Source of the DNA: Polychytrium aggregatum | Taxonomy: Eukaryota > Chytridiomycota > Chytridiomycetes > Polychytriales | NCBI RefSeq assembly: GCF_025602895.1 | Contig: NW_026516210.1 | Location: forward strand, 186,001-250,000 | Length of the DNA stretch: 64,000 nucleotides | Direction of reading: 5' to 3' | Shown: positions 43,425 through 54,249 of the stretch, one piece after another | Position numbering within the stretch: the first letter of the stretch is position 1 | How the letters are laid out: the number at the start of each line of letters is the position of its first letter | The notes under the pieces: model-generated | What the model saw: the letters and a program-made list of their open reading frames with translations, nothing else | Database searches by the model: none | What the model was told of the DNA's origin: nothing | Made by a program: the position numbers and the translations under genes

Positions 43425-45474
43425 ATGAAGGACTCTCACAGCGGCTCCCTGCTCGACTTGCCGAAGCGCACCTTCATCCGGCGAACGCAGGACTACGAGT
43501 CCAACACTCTCGACCGGATGTGCCATTTTGAGCAGATGAAGCGCATGACACAGGGCATCTACAAGCGCGGGTTCTTCAATTCCAAGTTCTCGGATGTTAC
43601 GATCGAGGCCCTCGGCATGAAGTACCAGCTGCATCGCATTATCCTCGTCCAGAACTCGTTCTTTGCTGGGATGCTCGACGGCTCCTGGGCCGAGAGCGAC
43701 AAACGCACCATCAACCTGACCTTTGACGATCCTCACATCACCCTGGAGGGTGTTAATGCTGTGTTTGCCCGGTAGGTTTTCCCCCGTCCTGTCAAAGTTC
43801 GAGCTTGGCTTGCTCATGGATGTCTGGCGCCGAGGGCAATCGAATATCGGCGAAGCACCTTCTGAGTTTGCTGCGTTTCTCGGCTCTGTTCAACGCCACC
43901 TTTCTGCCGCAGAATTTACGGCCAGTTCGAGGTGCGGCTCCATCCAAAGAATGTGTTTAGCATCATGGCAGCAGCCTCCTACTTCAACGACTCGGATTTG
44001 CTTGATATCTGCACCACATACATCATCGACAGCATCACCAAGGAGACCGTCGTGGACAGCATCGGCTTTATCGTCGCCTCATACTACGGCATCAACAGCG
44101 ACGCCATCATCGAGGCCATCTTCACGTTTCTGTGTCGAGAGGGCTTTGCGGACCTGAAGGAAGTGTTCGCGCAGTTGCCGCTGTCCTGGTTTGAGCGCAT
44201 AGTTGCCTCGGACTGCTTCTGCGTACCGTCCGAATACGAGCGGTACTGCTTCATCCGCGACGTCATTGAGCTGCGCCAGAAACGTTCGGACCGGACCAAA
44301 ACTGGCCATCGGCCACTTTCCCTTGCAGACTCGGCCCTTGATCTCTCGTCCCTCTCGCTGGCATCGTCCGATTCAAGCGAAACCAGTGGCTCGACAAGCG
44401 CCAGCGATGGCAGCGAGGGCGAGAGCGAGGAAACCACCTTTCGAGACATGCTCTCGTACGGAGTGGTCTACTCGCACATGAGGTTCGACCAGCTGCTGCA
44501 GATCCGAGGCGATGGATTCGCCCCGGCCCATGTTCTTGAGAAGGCATTTTGGACGCAGCAAGAGTTTCGGTGTCTGATCGAGGGCTCAGCAGAACACATC
44601 ACAACCCTGGGCATTCAGTACGATGTGGACGTCTCGAAGGACACCAGCGACCCTAGCCCGAGCGAGGTCCTCATCCCGAGCGGCGACACCGACAAAATTG
44701 ACGAAAAGCAGGTGTCCGGAGTGCTGGAGGGCTCGATCTATGCCCACAGCCGGGTCCGATTCCCGCCGTTTCGGTTCTCGCTCGAGGCGGCCGATGAGAA
44801 CCGCATCCATCGGGGTGACCGGGTATACTCCAAGACGCAGTTTTACGCCGGGTAAGCTCGGCTCGGGAATATGCTCGCGGACGAGCCCTTCGGTGTGCAT
44901 GCACGGGAATGGTTGTTGTGGCGTCGCAACTGACACTGCCCTGCCTGTGACGTCTGTTTGGGTCTCGACCCGATGGACCCGGTACGATCACCCTCGACAA
45001 GCTCGTACTGGATTGTGTATATTCAGAAGCTTGTCGCGCAAGGATCAAGCAAGCTGGGTATCTATCTGTGAGTATCCTGCGATGTGGTCCTGCGAGTGCC
45101 GCTACAGCAATAGCGATGCTGCCGAGCGACAGAGACAGCCAATGGTACTGACCCGTTGCATGCCGCGCATAAACTCGGTGGCCGAGCACAGCCAGCGCTG
45201 GGCACAGGACGAGGAGCCCGAAATCGAAGATCCGCATGCCTCAGCTTCACATCGCGTTTCGGTCTACGTCGATCGGCGGGAGGAGGTGCAGACCTGGTTT
45301 CAGCTGTACTGCTTCATTTCCGACCAGTGCTTCATCCTGGAGAGCAAGCCCGATCTGTTCAAGAACACACAGAGCTGGGGCTGGAGGTCGAGCAAGCTGC
45401 TCAAGGTGTGGACAGACTCGGCTGCGCCAGGACCGCACACGATCAAGATCTCGGTTGTCATGGGGCATGTGTAG
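43425..45474 (+). CDS. BTB/POZ domain protein
   Basis: Four exons (43425-43771, 43913-44851, 45002-45067, 45135-45474) give 563 residues. The BTB fold starts near residue 47 with FFNSKFSDVTIEALGMKYQL, HRIILVQNSFFAGMLDGSW and FDDPHITLEGVNAVF, followed by a BACK-like helical region (ASYFNDSDLLDICTTYI, IGFIVASYYG). A Ser-rich acidic linker (SLASSDSSETSGSTSASDGS) follows. A C-terminal beta-rich part contains RVRFPPFRFSLE and VQTWFQLYCFISDQCF. The architecture resembles germ cell-less-like and fungal BTB proteins that act as substrate adaptors of CUL3 ubiquitin ligases, but no Kelch repeats or DNA-binding domain are present. Intron 1 splits an Arg codon within the BTB fold. Function beyond adaptor is inference. 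Confidence 0.82.
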
Positions 45475-46206
45475 CTGTGGTGGTGGTGCTAATATTGGTG
45501 CTGGCGGTGGTGCTAGGATTGGTGCTGTTGCGGGTCGGGAATGAACATGAACATGAATGCTGCCCGGATCACGTGCTGTCCAGTGCGACCACAAAGACAT
45601 GTCCGCCGGGCCAATCGCCTGCGGCCGTGCGCAAGCAGCGGCTGTGCAGAGTCTGTGCAGAGTCTGTGGAGCTTGGCCAATGCCTCTGTGTTGGGCAATG
45701 GCCCATGCGCTGTGCCACCGTGTCCCACATGCCGTCCGACGCCCTTCTCGGCCCCCTTCTCGCCCGCACCTCGGTGCCCCCTCGCTGCGTCTCGCGGCGC
45801 TCTCGTCCCGTGTGGCTTGGCCGCGCCATCACTTCCCGTCACCTTTTTTTTGCCCCTCTTGGTCTTCCCGATCCGTCTGATCATCCAGCCTGCCTGCGCT
45901 GCCATCTGCTGCATCGCCCATCGCCATCGCCCATCGCCCATCGCCTTCGATCGCACTATCGTCGCCGTCGCCGCCGCTGTCGCCGATTGCGAGCTTGCTC
46001 TTGCCTCTCCCACCTGCGACACCCCCCTCGGAGCTCGATCCCAAGCTCCCGTATATCCTCTGTGCCATCCAGATCCTGGAAATCCTCGCATCGGGCCCGC
46101 AGATCCGTCGATCCATCCCACCCCGTCGCTCCGTCTGCACATCGTCTCGACCTCTGGGCTCCTGACTGCTCCGTGCTGCCGTGCCGCCACTGCCTCCCGC
46201 CCAGCC
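45475..46206. other. Upstream region of the CCCH/PAM2 gene with short repeats
   Basis: About 730 bases without a supported exon. It contains GGTGCTAATATTGGTGCTGG-like duplications at 45482-45530, CATGAA triplication at 45542-45556, and CCCATCGCCCATCG repeats at 45916-45945. Confidence 0.4.
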
Positions 46207-49200
46207 ATGTTTCCCACAAATCCCACTGCCCGAGCCTTGCTGGCCCTGACAACCGCCGTCGCGGTTGCCTTGCTGATCCAGCGCATCGCATTCGCCGCAA
46301 GCAAGCCCGATAAGAAAAAGGACACCAAGAAGCGGGACTCGTCCGCCAAGCGTTCGTCTCAGACAGCCGATGCGAGTCGCTCCTCGTCCGCAACCTCAAC
46401 TCCAGCGACCACACCTCGGGGCACCCGCAGACGATCGTCCGCAAAGACCCGCGTGTCCGTCGCAGCGCGATCAGTCGATTCTGAGTCGGCCGAGCCGGCT
46501 GCTCCTGCCAATCCCTCAGTCGAGTTTGAAGAGATCGCCAAGGCCGTTGCCGACAAATCCAGGGAGATTGAGGCCGTCCTGTCCGTGTCCACCCCGGCCG
46601 CTGTCTCATCCGACAAGTCCGACACTTCCGCCAGAGGTCCGTATCCCCACCGCGTGTGTGGCTGCATTGTCTGCTCTGCGTGGCGGCTCTGTCTCGGCTC
46701 CTCGCTACATGGGGCATAGTACTGACGCCATGGTCCCGCTTCCTTGCTGCTTTGCTGTATCAGATACACCAGTCGATCTGCTGACCAAGGCTACTCCTGA
46801 GTCGACACCCATTCTGATCCCGTCAGAGGCCAGTGTCCAAACCGAGACTGTTACCGTCGAAGTCGCAACCAAAGCCCAAACGGCCCGTGCTGAGACCACC
46901 ACCAGCATCACCACCACCACCACGATCACAACCACCACCACTACCACCACCGGCGCTGAAACCACGTCCCACGTTGAGACCGCCACCCGCTCCGAAGCAG
47001 CCCATGCTGAGGCCGACCGACCGGCTCTCGCCCACCAGTCCTCGGCCATCTACGCCCAAGTCCACGAGCGCTCCTACTACGGCTATGTATCAAGCACTAG
47101 CGAGGGCGAGCACCCGTTTCTGATCTACAACAGCACCGGCGAGCTGTCCTCGCCATCGCCCAGCACCCAGACTCCCGTTGCGGATGCCGTTTCTCAGACC
47201 CCGGAGCCTCAAGTGCCTGCCTCGGTTGTATCCGAGCCACAGGCGACATTCGCGCCGCGGGCTCTGTCCGATGCGCCTACCGACTCCGCTGTACTAGCCA
47301 AGCCCGTCCTGTCCTATGCCGCTGCCGCCTCCAAGGTCCTCTCGCATCCCATGTACGCCGACATCAACGAGCGACGCACATATGGGTATGTCGCCTCCGG
47401 GGACGAACAGCCTTACCCCTACGAGATTGTGCGCCATGACTCGTACACGCTGATCGACAACGCCACGCAGCCGTCTTCGGCCAGAGCCGACATTACCGAG
47501 ATCACGGAGCGCATTGAGGAGGTCGATCTCCCCCCTCGCCCGCAGTCGCCTGTCAAGACGACAATCGCCACCCAGCTCTCGTTCGAAGACCTGACCGAGC
47601 CCGTTCTCGAGGCTGTGCCCACACCCGCGACGCCGTACATGGGCCAGACACCCGTCACCCCCGCGGTGCCGCAAGAGACTGCCGACGCTGTGACCAGCAT
47701 CAACGTCGAGTGCCTGACGGAAAGCATCCAGGTCATTGAGGTCGAAGCCCAGTCTGTTATTGTCATTGATGCGGCTGAGATCGAGGAGGATGCCCACATC
47801 GACCAGGAGCACCTGTCTTTTGTCACTCAAGAGGACATCCACAACGATTCGCGAGCGCACTCGGAGATCAGCACGTCATCGCCCGTTGCGGCTCCTCAGG
47901 TTGTCGAGAGCAATCTGATCGAACCTGAAACTGTCGAGATTATCGAGGCTGCCGCCACTATTGAGACCATCGAGCAGGCCACTGCTTTCGAAGCGACAGA
48001 AACTGCATCGGCTCTTGAGCCTGTCGAGATTGCTGAGGCTGTCGAAGCTACAAGGGAGATTGTCGAGGTCGACAGCCCCACTGCGCATATCGTGGCCGAG
48101 TCGGCTGCAGATCATGAGCCGGCTGCTGCGGAGCCTAGCCAAGAACCCGTGCAAGCACCAGAGCTTGCGCCGGAACAAGTGTCTGAACACGCGCAGTTTC
48201 AACATGGCGACGAGCATGGCTCGCTGCCAATGCTCGAGCCCGTCGACGCCGCTCCCGAGATGCTGGACTATCTTGAACCCACCGAGTTCCACCACGCTCA
48301 CTCCACACCCGAAGTCATGGACGACATGACCCAAGCGTCTGTCTACGCCAATGGGTACTACGTCGCCGACCATGCCGAAGCCGTCGTGAACGGAGGGTCC
48401 TGGAAGCCCTATGTGCCTGAGTTTGTTCCCTCCTTCAATGTGAACGCGATGGAGTTTGTGCCAGGTTGGTTCTCGCACGTTTGCAGTCTGGGTGGCCGTG
48501 GTGCGCGCTAGCGTCGCGGCAACATGCCGGGCAACACTTTCGCTTGGTTGGAGTGCCTGGCTCCCACGACCCGTATTTGCCTCCTGATTTCGCTGCTGAT
48601 TCCTTGCTGACTTGCTTCTGGTTCTTGGCGCCTTCCAGGCAGTTACGACAGCAGCCTCTACGACGAGGCCAAGCTCAAGAAGCGAAACTCGTACAACGGC
48701 CGGCCCCAGACCAAGGCCAACGGACACGTCCGCTCCAACTCATCGCAGGATGTTGCCAACCTCGCCCGCTCGAACAGTACCCGCAAGCGTGGCGCCAGCA
48801 CCGCCAAGGACGAAGACAAGTCTGCCGCACCTCCCTCTCACACCCTGTTTGAGTTCGTGACACCCGCTCTGTCGGTGCCCAAGTCCCAGAAGAAGAGACC
48901 CGTCAAGGAAATTGTGCCCGAGCCGGCCAAGGATGAGGAAGAGCCTGCGGCGGATTCCGAGGGCACCCCCGCTGAGAAGCGCACCAAGGCTGCCAAGCGA
49001 CAGGCGCGCGAGGCTCTGATGAGCAAGACCAAGTGCATTTTTGGCGACAAGTGCGCCAACAAGTCCGGCTGCGGCTATCACCACCCCACGGAGCTGTGCA
49101 AGTGAGTGTGCCGACTCGTCGTGCAGGATACTGCCTCATAGCCGCATTGCCTTCAGCACACTGACTCGGCTTATCCCTTTCGCTGCAGGTTCTATCCGGA

Positions 49201-49255
49201 TTGCAAGTACGGCAAGGACTGCATCTATATCCATCCGAGCAGCCCAAAGCCCTAA
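46207..49255 (+). CDS. Large disordered protein with N-terminal membrane anchor, PAM2 motif and two C-terminal CCCH zinc fingers
   Basis: Four exons (46207-46636, 46764-48464, 48639-49101, 49189-49255) give 886 residues. An N-terminal hydrophobic helix (about 8-30, ALLALTTAVAVALLIQRIAFA) is followed by a Lys-rich stretch, as in a signal anchor with a cytosolic C-terminus. The middle is Thr/Ser/Glu-rich and disordered, with a Thr run near residue 200. A roughly 20-residue element occurs twice, around Tyr240 and Tyr341. Residues 699-711 read PSFNVNAMEFVPG, a good match to the PAM2 consensus that binds the MLLE domain of poly(A)-binding protein. The C-terminus carries two C-x5-C-x5-C-x3-H fingers (843-859 and 864-880) of the Nab2/ZC3H14 kind that bind poly(A). 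The combination suggests an mRNA-tethering factor on an organelle membrane. No named orthologue is recognised. The third intron lies between the two fingers. Confidence 0.82.
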
Positions 49256-49850
49256 ACACCCCCGGCGAGCGCGAGGCGCTTTGTGGCTTCAGCTCTGCTG
49301 TTGGTAGTCCAAAGCATCGATCACTGATGCAGGACTATTGCTCGGCCGTGCTTCTGCCCCCCCCCCCACGTTCTTTCTACCCATGTCATTCATCCCACAT
49401 CATCTGCATGTAAAAACTAGTTTGCTGTTTGTTTCTCCCCCACCTTCTCCGCAGCTTTCCTCCCAAGACTCACGCCATCGCTGAGCCCGTCAGTCCCACC
49501 AATCCATATTCGTGCTAATTCTCTACTTCCGTCATCCTACTTCTCGTTGCGATGCATTCTCCCTCCTTTCGGAGTCTTTGTTTTCCAACTCAGACAAAAT
49601 GAACCGGGACGCCCTGCTCCAGTCCCCGACAGATTGCTCTTTATCTTCTTCTGGATTCTGAATACACGTGTGTCCATCCAATATGTCCAAAGACATTGCA
49701 CTCCGGCTCTGAGATGCACCGTGCACCAGAGCATCGACATCTGCACCAAGATGGCTGGTTGTCGTGTGGATCTGGGATGGGTGTTGGCGGAAAATGCCCG
49801 ACTCTGTGCATTCAACACCGTACCGCTCCGGCACACGGTACCGATGGCTG
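49256..49850. other. Convergent intergenic region
   Basis: About 595 bases between the stop codons of the CCCH/PAM2 gene and the At4g15545-like gene. A C-run lies near 49357-49366. No exon is supported. Confidence 0.35.
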
Positions 49851-51905
49851 TCAGCGGGTGAGCAGAAGCACAAACTCGCTGTAAAGCTCGGGATGGCGCT
49901 GCTCGATGATATCGGAGGTTGTCTCGAGCGTCTTCTGGCGGCTCTGTTCGCGGTTGTTGTAGGCCTTGACATTCATGAGCAGACCCGTGAACTGCGGAGC
50001 GGGGATGGGCTGCGGTTACTGCCAGCCATGTCTGCCCGACGAAACCTCCAAAGCAGACATGCAGTCCAAGGCTGCCATCGTGCAGATCAAAAGGTCCGTT
50101 TGCTTCAAGCCAGCCATACCTCATCATAAGACAAAGTGCCTCTGGCTTTCTTGAAGAACTCACGTCCGTCCACGAACTGTCCGCTCGGCGACATGAGCCC
50201 CGACCCCGACGAGCTCGCTGTGTCGGCCAGCATGGTCCCACTGGTTGGTGCTGGTGCCCCCAGCGACGATGCCGACATGGAGATTGCCGTCGATGGTGCC
50301 GGCTCCATAACGGATTCTTTCTGGATCATGGGACTGAAGGTCACGGACCGGTCTCGTGGTAGATTCATGGCGGGCAAGTTGGGGTTCCCGCTGCCTGCTC
50401 GGATTTGCTGCAACAGCAGCTCGTTTGTCTTGGACACTGGCGAGGCCCCGGTGCTGCTGGATGGCTGGGTGGGCTGCGTGAGTCCGGCTTTATCAAGCTC
50501 GGCCGTGGATAGCTCGGTCTTTTGCATGGATATCTGTTGTTTCAGAGGAATACCATCCTGCATGGGTTTCATGCCCATAGCTTCGATCGAGCTTCCGTAC
50601 AAAGCAGCGATGGTTTGAGGTGGCGAGAGGAGATATGAGAAGGAACATACGACGAGATCGTGATGGAATCCATGTCGGCGATAGCATGTCATGGTGGAAT
50701 GTCATGCGATGATTGAATGAGGGGTGACGATATTTAACCCCCTGAACGCAAACGGTCGGATGCGGCGACGTCAGAAAGGGTACCTGTCCATTCTGCTCAG
50801 CGGGAGATATCCCTGGTGAATCGAGCCCGCTGCTGGGTTTGTGGCGTCGCTGTCATCTGCAAGGTTTCGATTCATGCATAGAGAACAGCGTTGGAACACA
50901 GACATAAGTTCGACTGGGCAAGAGATGCATTGGTGGCAAGCGGAGAGAGGGTGGCGAATGCGACGACAGCGGAACGAACAATGTCGCTGGCACGTACATG
51001 TGGCTCGTTCGAAGACTGGCCTGGTCGGGTTCTGGAGGGGGGCCTCGTGAATGAGGAATGTAAGGAGAAGAGTAGTTGGCTCAGGCATCCAGCATTGCAC
51101 ATTGCACATTGCACATTGCACATTGCACATTGCACATTGCACATTGCACACTGCACACTGCACACTGCACGCTGCACGTCGCGCAGCGTACCTCCTGCTG
51201 TGTGATTCCAATGTTGGTGGGAACTTGGGGGATGGGTCTGACGAGCCCCGTTTGGATGAGTCCTCGAAAGTCGTCATCGTCCCCAAAGGACTGCATCACA
51301 CTCTGCTTGAATATTGTGAGCTTTTGGACCGCCCGCGACACTTCAGCCATCCGCTTCTCTGACTTTGAGAGCTGAGTCTCGAGCTGCTGGAGGCGATTCG
51401 TGAGATCCTACCGAGTCGACGGACAGCCGACCACCTCGTATCAGCATTTGCCAGCCAGAATGAGCTTCCCATCACCACCACCACCACCACCACCACCACC
51501 ACATCCTTTCCCTTGGTGCCGATGAGCGCGAGTGTGTCTGGGCGGTTCGATGCATTTCCGGTCCATACCTTGATCTCGACCTCTTTTCGGTTGAGCTCGC
51601 CCCGCATCTGAATGAGCTCGAGTTCCTTCATGCCGAGCTATCGTTTGTCGTATCCGCATTACATATCCAAGAGCCCCACGATCCATCATCGTCAGAGAAA
51701 GGTTCAATTGCTTTTGGTGCTCCCTCCCGCCCCTCCTGAGGCTGCGCCTCCTTTGGTACTTTCTGCAGCTCGGCCTCTCTGCATAGAATGTGGAGACACG
51801 CGTGCAGTCGAGCGAGCGACCGTCGCGATCGCTTACTTTCTTCGTGAAGGCCTCGCGAATGAGGCGGATGCCGGCCTCGAACTCTTGGTCAACTGGAGAC
51901 GTCAT
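49851..51905 (-). CDS. At4g15545-like coiled-coil protein
   Basis: Probable minus-strand exons are 51905-51837, 51637-51569, 51407-51192, 50557-50120 and 49991-49851, giving 310 residues. The N-terminus (EFEAGIRLIREAFTKK) leads into a coiled coil (ELELIQMRGELNRKEVEIK, LTNRLQQLETQLSKSEKRM) and the block LTIFKQSVMQSFGDDDD. A Ser/Pro-rich linker follows. The C-terminal domain reads DGREFFKKARGTLSYDEF and NNREQSRQKTLETTSDI. This order and these blocks match the plant family of uncharacterised protein At4g15545 (REFFRQARSRLSYEQF, then KQTREETLRKA). Function is unknown in plants and fungi. The acceptor of the fourth exon is uncertain (50557 preferred; other in-phase AGs nearby), and the 630-base intron before it holds a TGCACAT repeat array. 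Confidence 0.72.
51091..51176 (+). repeat. 7-bp tandem repeat (CATTGCA x ~8, then CACTGCA variants) in an intron
   Basis: Consecutive CATTGCA units grade into CACTGCA and CGCTGCA. The array lies in the longest intron of the At4g15545-like gene, about 15 bases from its donor site. Confidence 0.92.
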
Positions 51906-52540
51906 TTCGTTCGCTGGTATGCCTTGATTCTGTCTGCCTTGGTACGTGCTGGTCGCCACGATGCTCCTTGGGAGGAAGACAGGATGCGGCCGTGGGAAAG
52001 CAGGTGGCTGGTCCAAGGCGAATAGGGTGGTCTGGATGTCACGGAGAATTTGAGGCCGGCAGGACGGACCAATTCAGGAGACATTCGATGGGGCACCAGG
52101 CTGATTGGGACAGGGCGGCCGCTTGCGCTCGCTCGGAGTTGTCGGAATGGGGCATCGGGCTTGCGATCATGGCCGAACTGGAGCAGACCGCCGAGCCACT
52201 TTGGATCTCGGGCCTCTGTGGTGCTCTGCTTTGCCTCGGGGATATGCCTGATATGCTTCTGGATATCCCACCTCCCGCTCTGCAATCCCATGGTGGAAAC
52301 CCGGCGTTTCTCTCGCAAAGTAATACTATTCAGTGTATCTGCCTGTCGGACCGCTGGCCAACACAGCGACAGGCCCAAGGTGGAATCAGAATACAAGCCA
52401 CAGGCCCTGCTGTCCGGCTCCGCACAATATGTGTGCCCATCCAGTACTCAGGCTGCGCTCGTAGCGCTTGGCATGTCCAAGCCGCGGTGGTTGGCATTGC
52501 TCAGGTCTCAGGCCAAGTTCAGGCACCGCCACAAGCATCT
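51906..52540. other. Intergenic region upstream of the At4g15545-like gene
   Basis: About 635 bases. Open frames on the plus strand (for example 51968-52561) show no conserved features. It probably contains the promoter of the minus-strand gene and the TAF9 3' UTR. Confidence 0.3.
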
Positions 52541-53823
52541 TTAGAACAGCAAATCGTCTGAAGCATGCCAAGAGCATGGATTAGTGGGTGCAGGAGCGTT
52601 TCAGGCCGGCATTTCAGAAATACCTTGGACAGGCTGAGCGGCACCGCCTACCTGATCCCTCCATAGCCTTGTCGTTCGAACTGTCAATGTCCCTTGAAGC
52701 GTCATCAGTCGCATCTATGATGTTTAAATCGTCAGTATGATCACTGCTCTTGCCCAAAATGCGCGAGCCCACCGACTTGTTCGTCCTAGGCCAGGCCAGA
52801 TCCGCCCAGAGGAACCAAACAGGGCTGACCGTCTCCAAGACCAACCCAGCCTGTCCAACTTGCGGCTGGCGATATACAAGACGTATGAAATATCTGGGAC
52901 AACCAACCTTCCATATCGTAATCCTCGTCGGCATCGACCCGGCTGGCGGTGACGTCCGCTGCAGCCTGGTGCGCTGACAGAGCAAGCGTAGGGTTCTGGA
53001 TTGTCACGCTGGCAGTGGGGAGACTGGCCGTCTTTGCCAGATTTGAGGACGACTGCAACGATGCGCCTCGATTCGCAGACGACGACGACACAGATAGCAG
53101 GACTGAGGAGGGCTTGGTGACGTTCGCACCGGGCTGATCAGGCTTTGGAGGTAGCTTGTGGTGGTCGACCTGCAGCTTGGATCCAATCAGGCAATACTTT
53201 TCGGGGGGCAGACGGATGCCAAACTTTTCAGGAACAGGGGGCAGAGGGATCGAGTTTTTCTTGCGGGCGAGATCGGCAAGGAACTTTGCGGCGACCAATA
53301 TCGAAGCGTTGCGATCGAGTCCAATGCGTTTGGAGGAAGAGTATGATATTGAGGGTGTGGATCCAGTGAAGAGAGCGTCAGTAGAGCCGGCATACAGCCG
53401 CAAGCTATGGCACCACGACGATCCAGGGGGCAGCGATGGGCTTCGAGGCAGCAGACTTACGTCTCGGGAGGGCAGGTTGACGAATGAATGGGTCACCAAC
53501 CCCTGCACGGCCAGCTGGACATCGGACTTGTCAATGTCGGATCGCCGGGCATGGTCGCTGAAGACCTGTGCATCTGCCAGAATATCCAGGGTGTAGCGAT
53601 GGATGAACTCGAGCAGCTGTGTGGTGACCCGCGGATCGTAGTCGTCCAGATCCATGGCCTGGAGAAGCAGCGAGACCAGCTTGGCATCGCGAGGAGCTCG
53701 CTTGGCATCGCCCAGTTCCTGCGGGATCGCGGCAGACGAGGGGGTCTCGAGCGGCGCATGGAAGGTCGCTGGAGGTGCCGATGAAGATGTGGTCGCTGGC
53801 GGTGCCGAGGGTTGTGCTGACAT
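52541..53823 (-). CDS. TAF9: TFIID/SAGA subunit TAF9 (histone-fold TBP-associated factor)
   Basis: Four minus-strand exons (53823-53461, 53283-52908, 52714-52652, 52557-52541) give 272 residues. After a Ser/Ala/Pro-rich N-terminus, the histone fold spans about 37-115, with KLVSLLLQAMDLDDYDPRV, LLEFIHRYTLDILADAQVFS and IDKSDVQLAVQ. The TAF9-specific extension follows: FLADLARKKNSIPLPPVPEK then IRLPPEKYCL, close to the RLPPDRYCL of animal TAF9. TAF9 pairs with TAF6 in TFIID and SAGA. The C-terminus is Ser-rich then acidic and ends DDLLF from a 17-base last exon. The second intron acceptor (GCCGCAAAG) is the only one keeping both the frame and the conserved FLADLARKKN block. The last two small exons are less certain. 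Divergent from the gene at 54250. Confidence 0.9.
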
Positions 53824-54249
53824 GATGGCCGGGAGCGCTGGATGATGGAGGCCAGAGTCGAGATCGGCGACGCTCTGGGCCAAAAGCCAATCCACGCGAC
53901 CAGGGCGGATGTGCGAGCCGTCCCCGCTTCTGCTCGGAAATCGTCGGCTTCGTTGCCCTGCGTCCCGGACAGCCGCAAATCGCATCATCCTGCGCTGGTT
54001 TGCCATCGAGACGGCCATATCCCGCCGACGCCGTCCCTGATCGAGGCTGCTGCGTATCGACCTCGGCGACAAAGCCCATCGGCTGTCGCTGCTCGACGAC
54101 GGTGCCGCTTGCCTGCACCGCAACCCCTTGCCAGAGGCACCATCTGTCTGCCTCCTGCCTCCTGTTCCTGCCTCCTGCTTCTTGTTCCTGCCTCCTGTTC
54201 GTTACCACGGCGCCGCTATCTTCCTCCATTTGCTCTGCGCATCTGATCC
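53824..54249. promoter_or_regulatory. Divergent promoter between TAF9 and the Ser-rich gene
   Basis: 426 bases between head-to-head ATGs. A CCTCCTGCCTCCTGTTCCTG-like pyrimidine repeat occupies about 54147-54200 just before the plus-strand start. No TATA box is evident. Confidence 0.45.

Noticed and set aside
50493-50705. A separate short gene starting near 50675 with a GTATGT donor after eight codons
   Set aside because: No downstream exon could be joined to it with support, and the C-terminal domain is better explained as part of the At4g15545-like gene.
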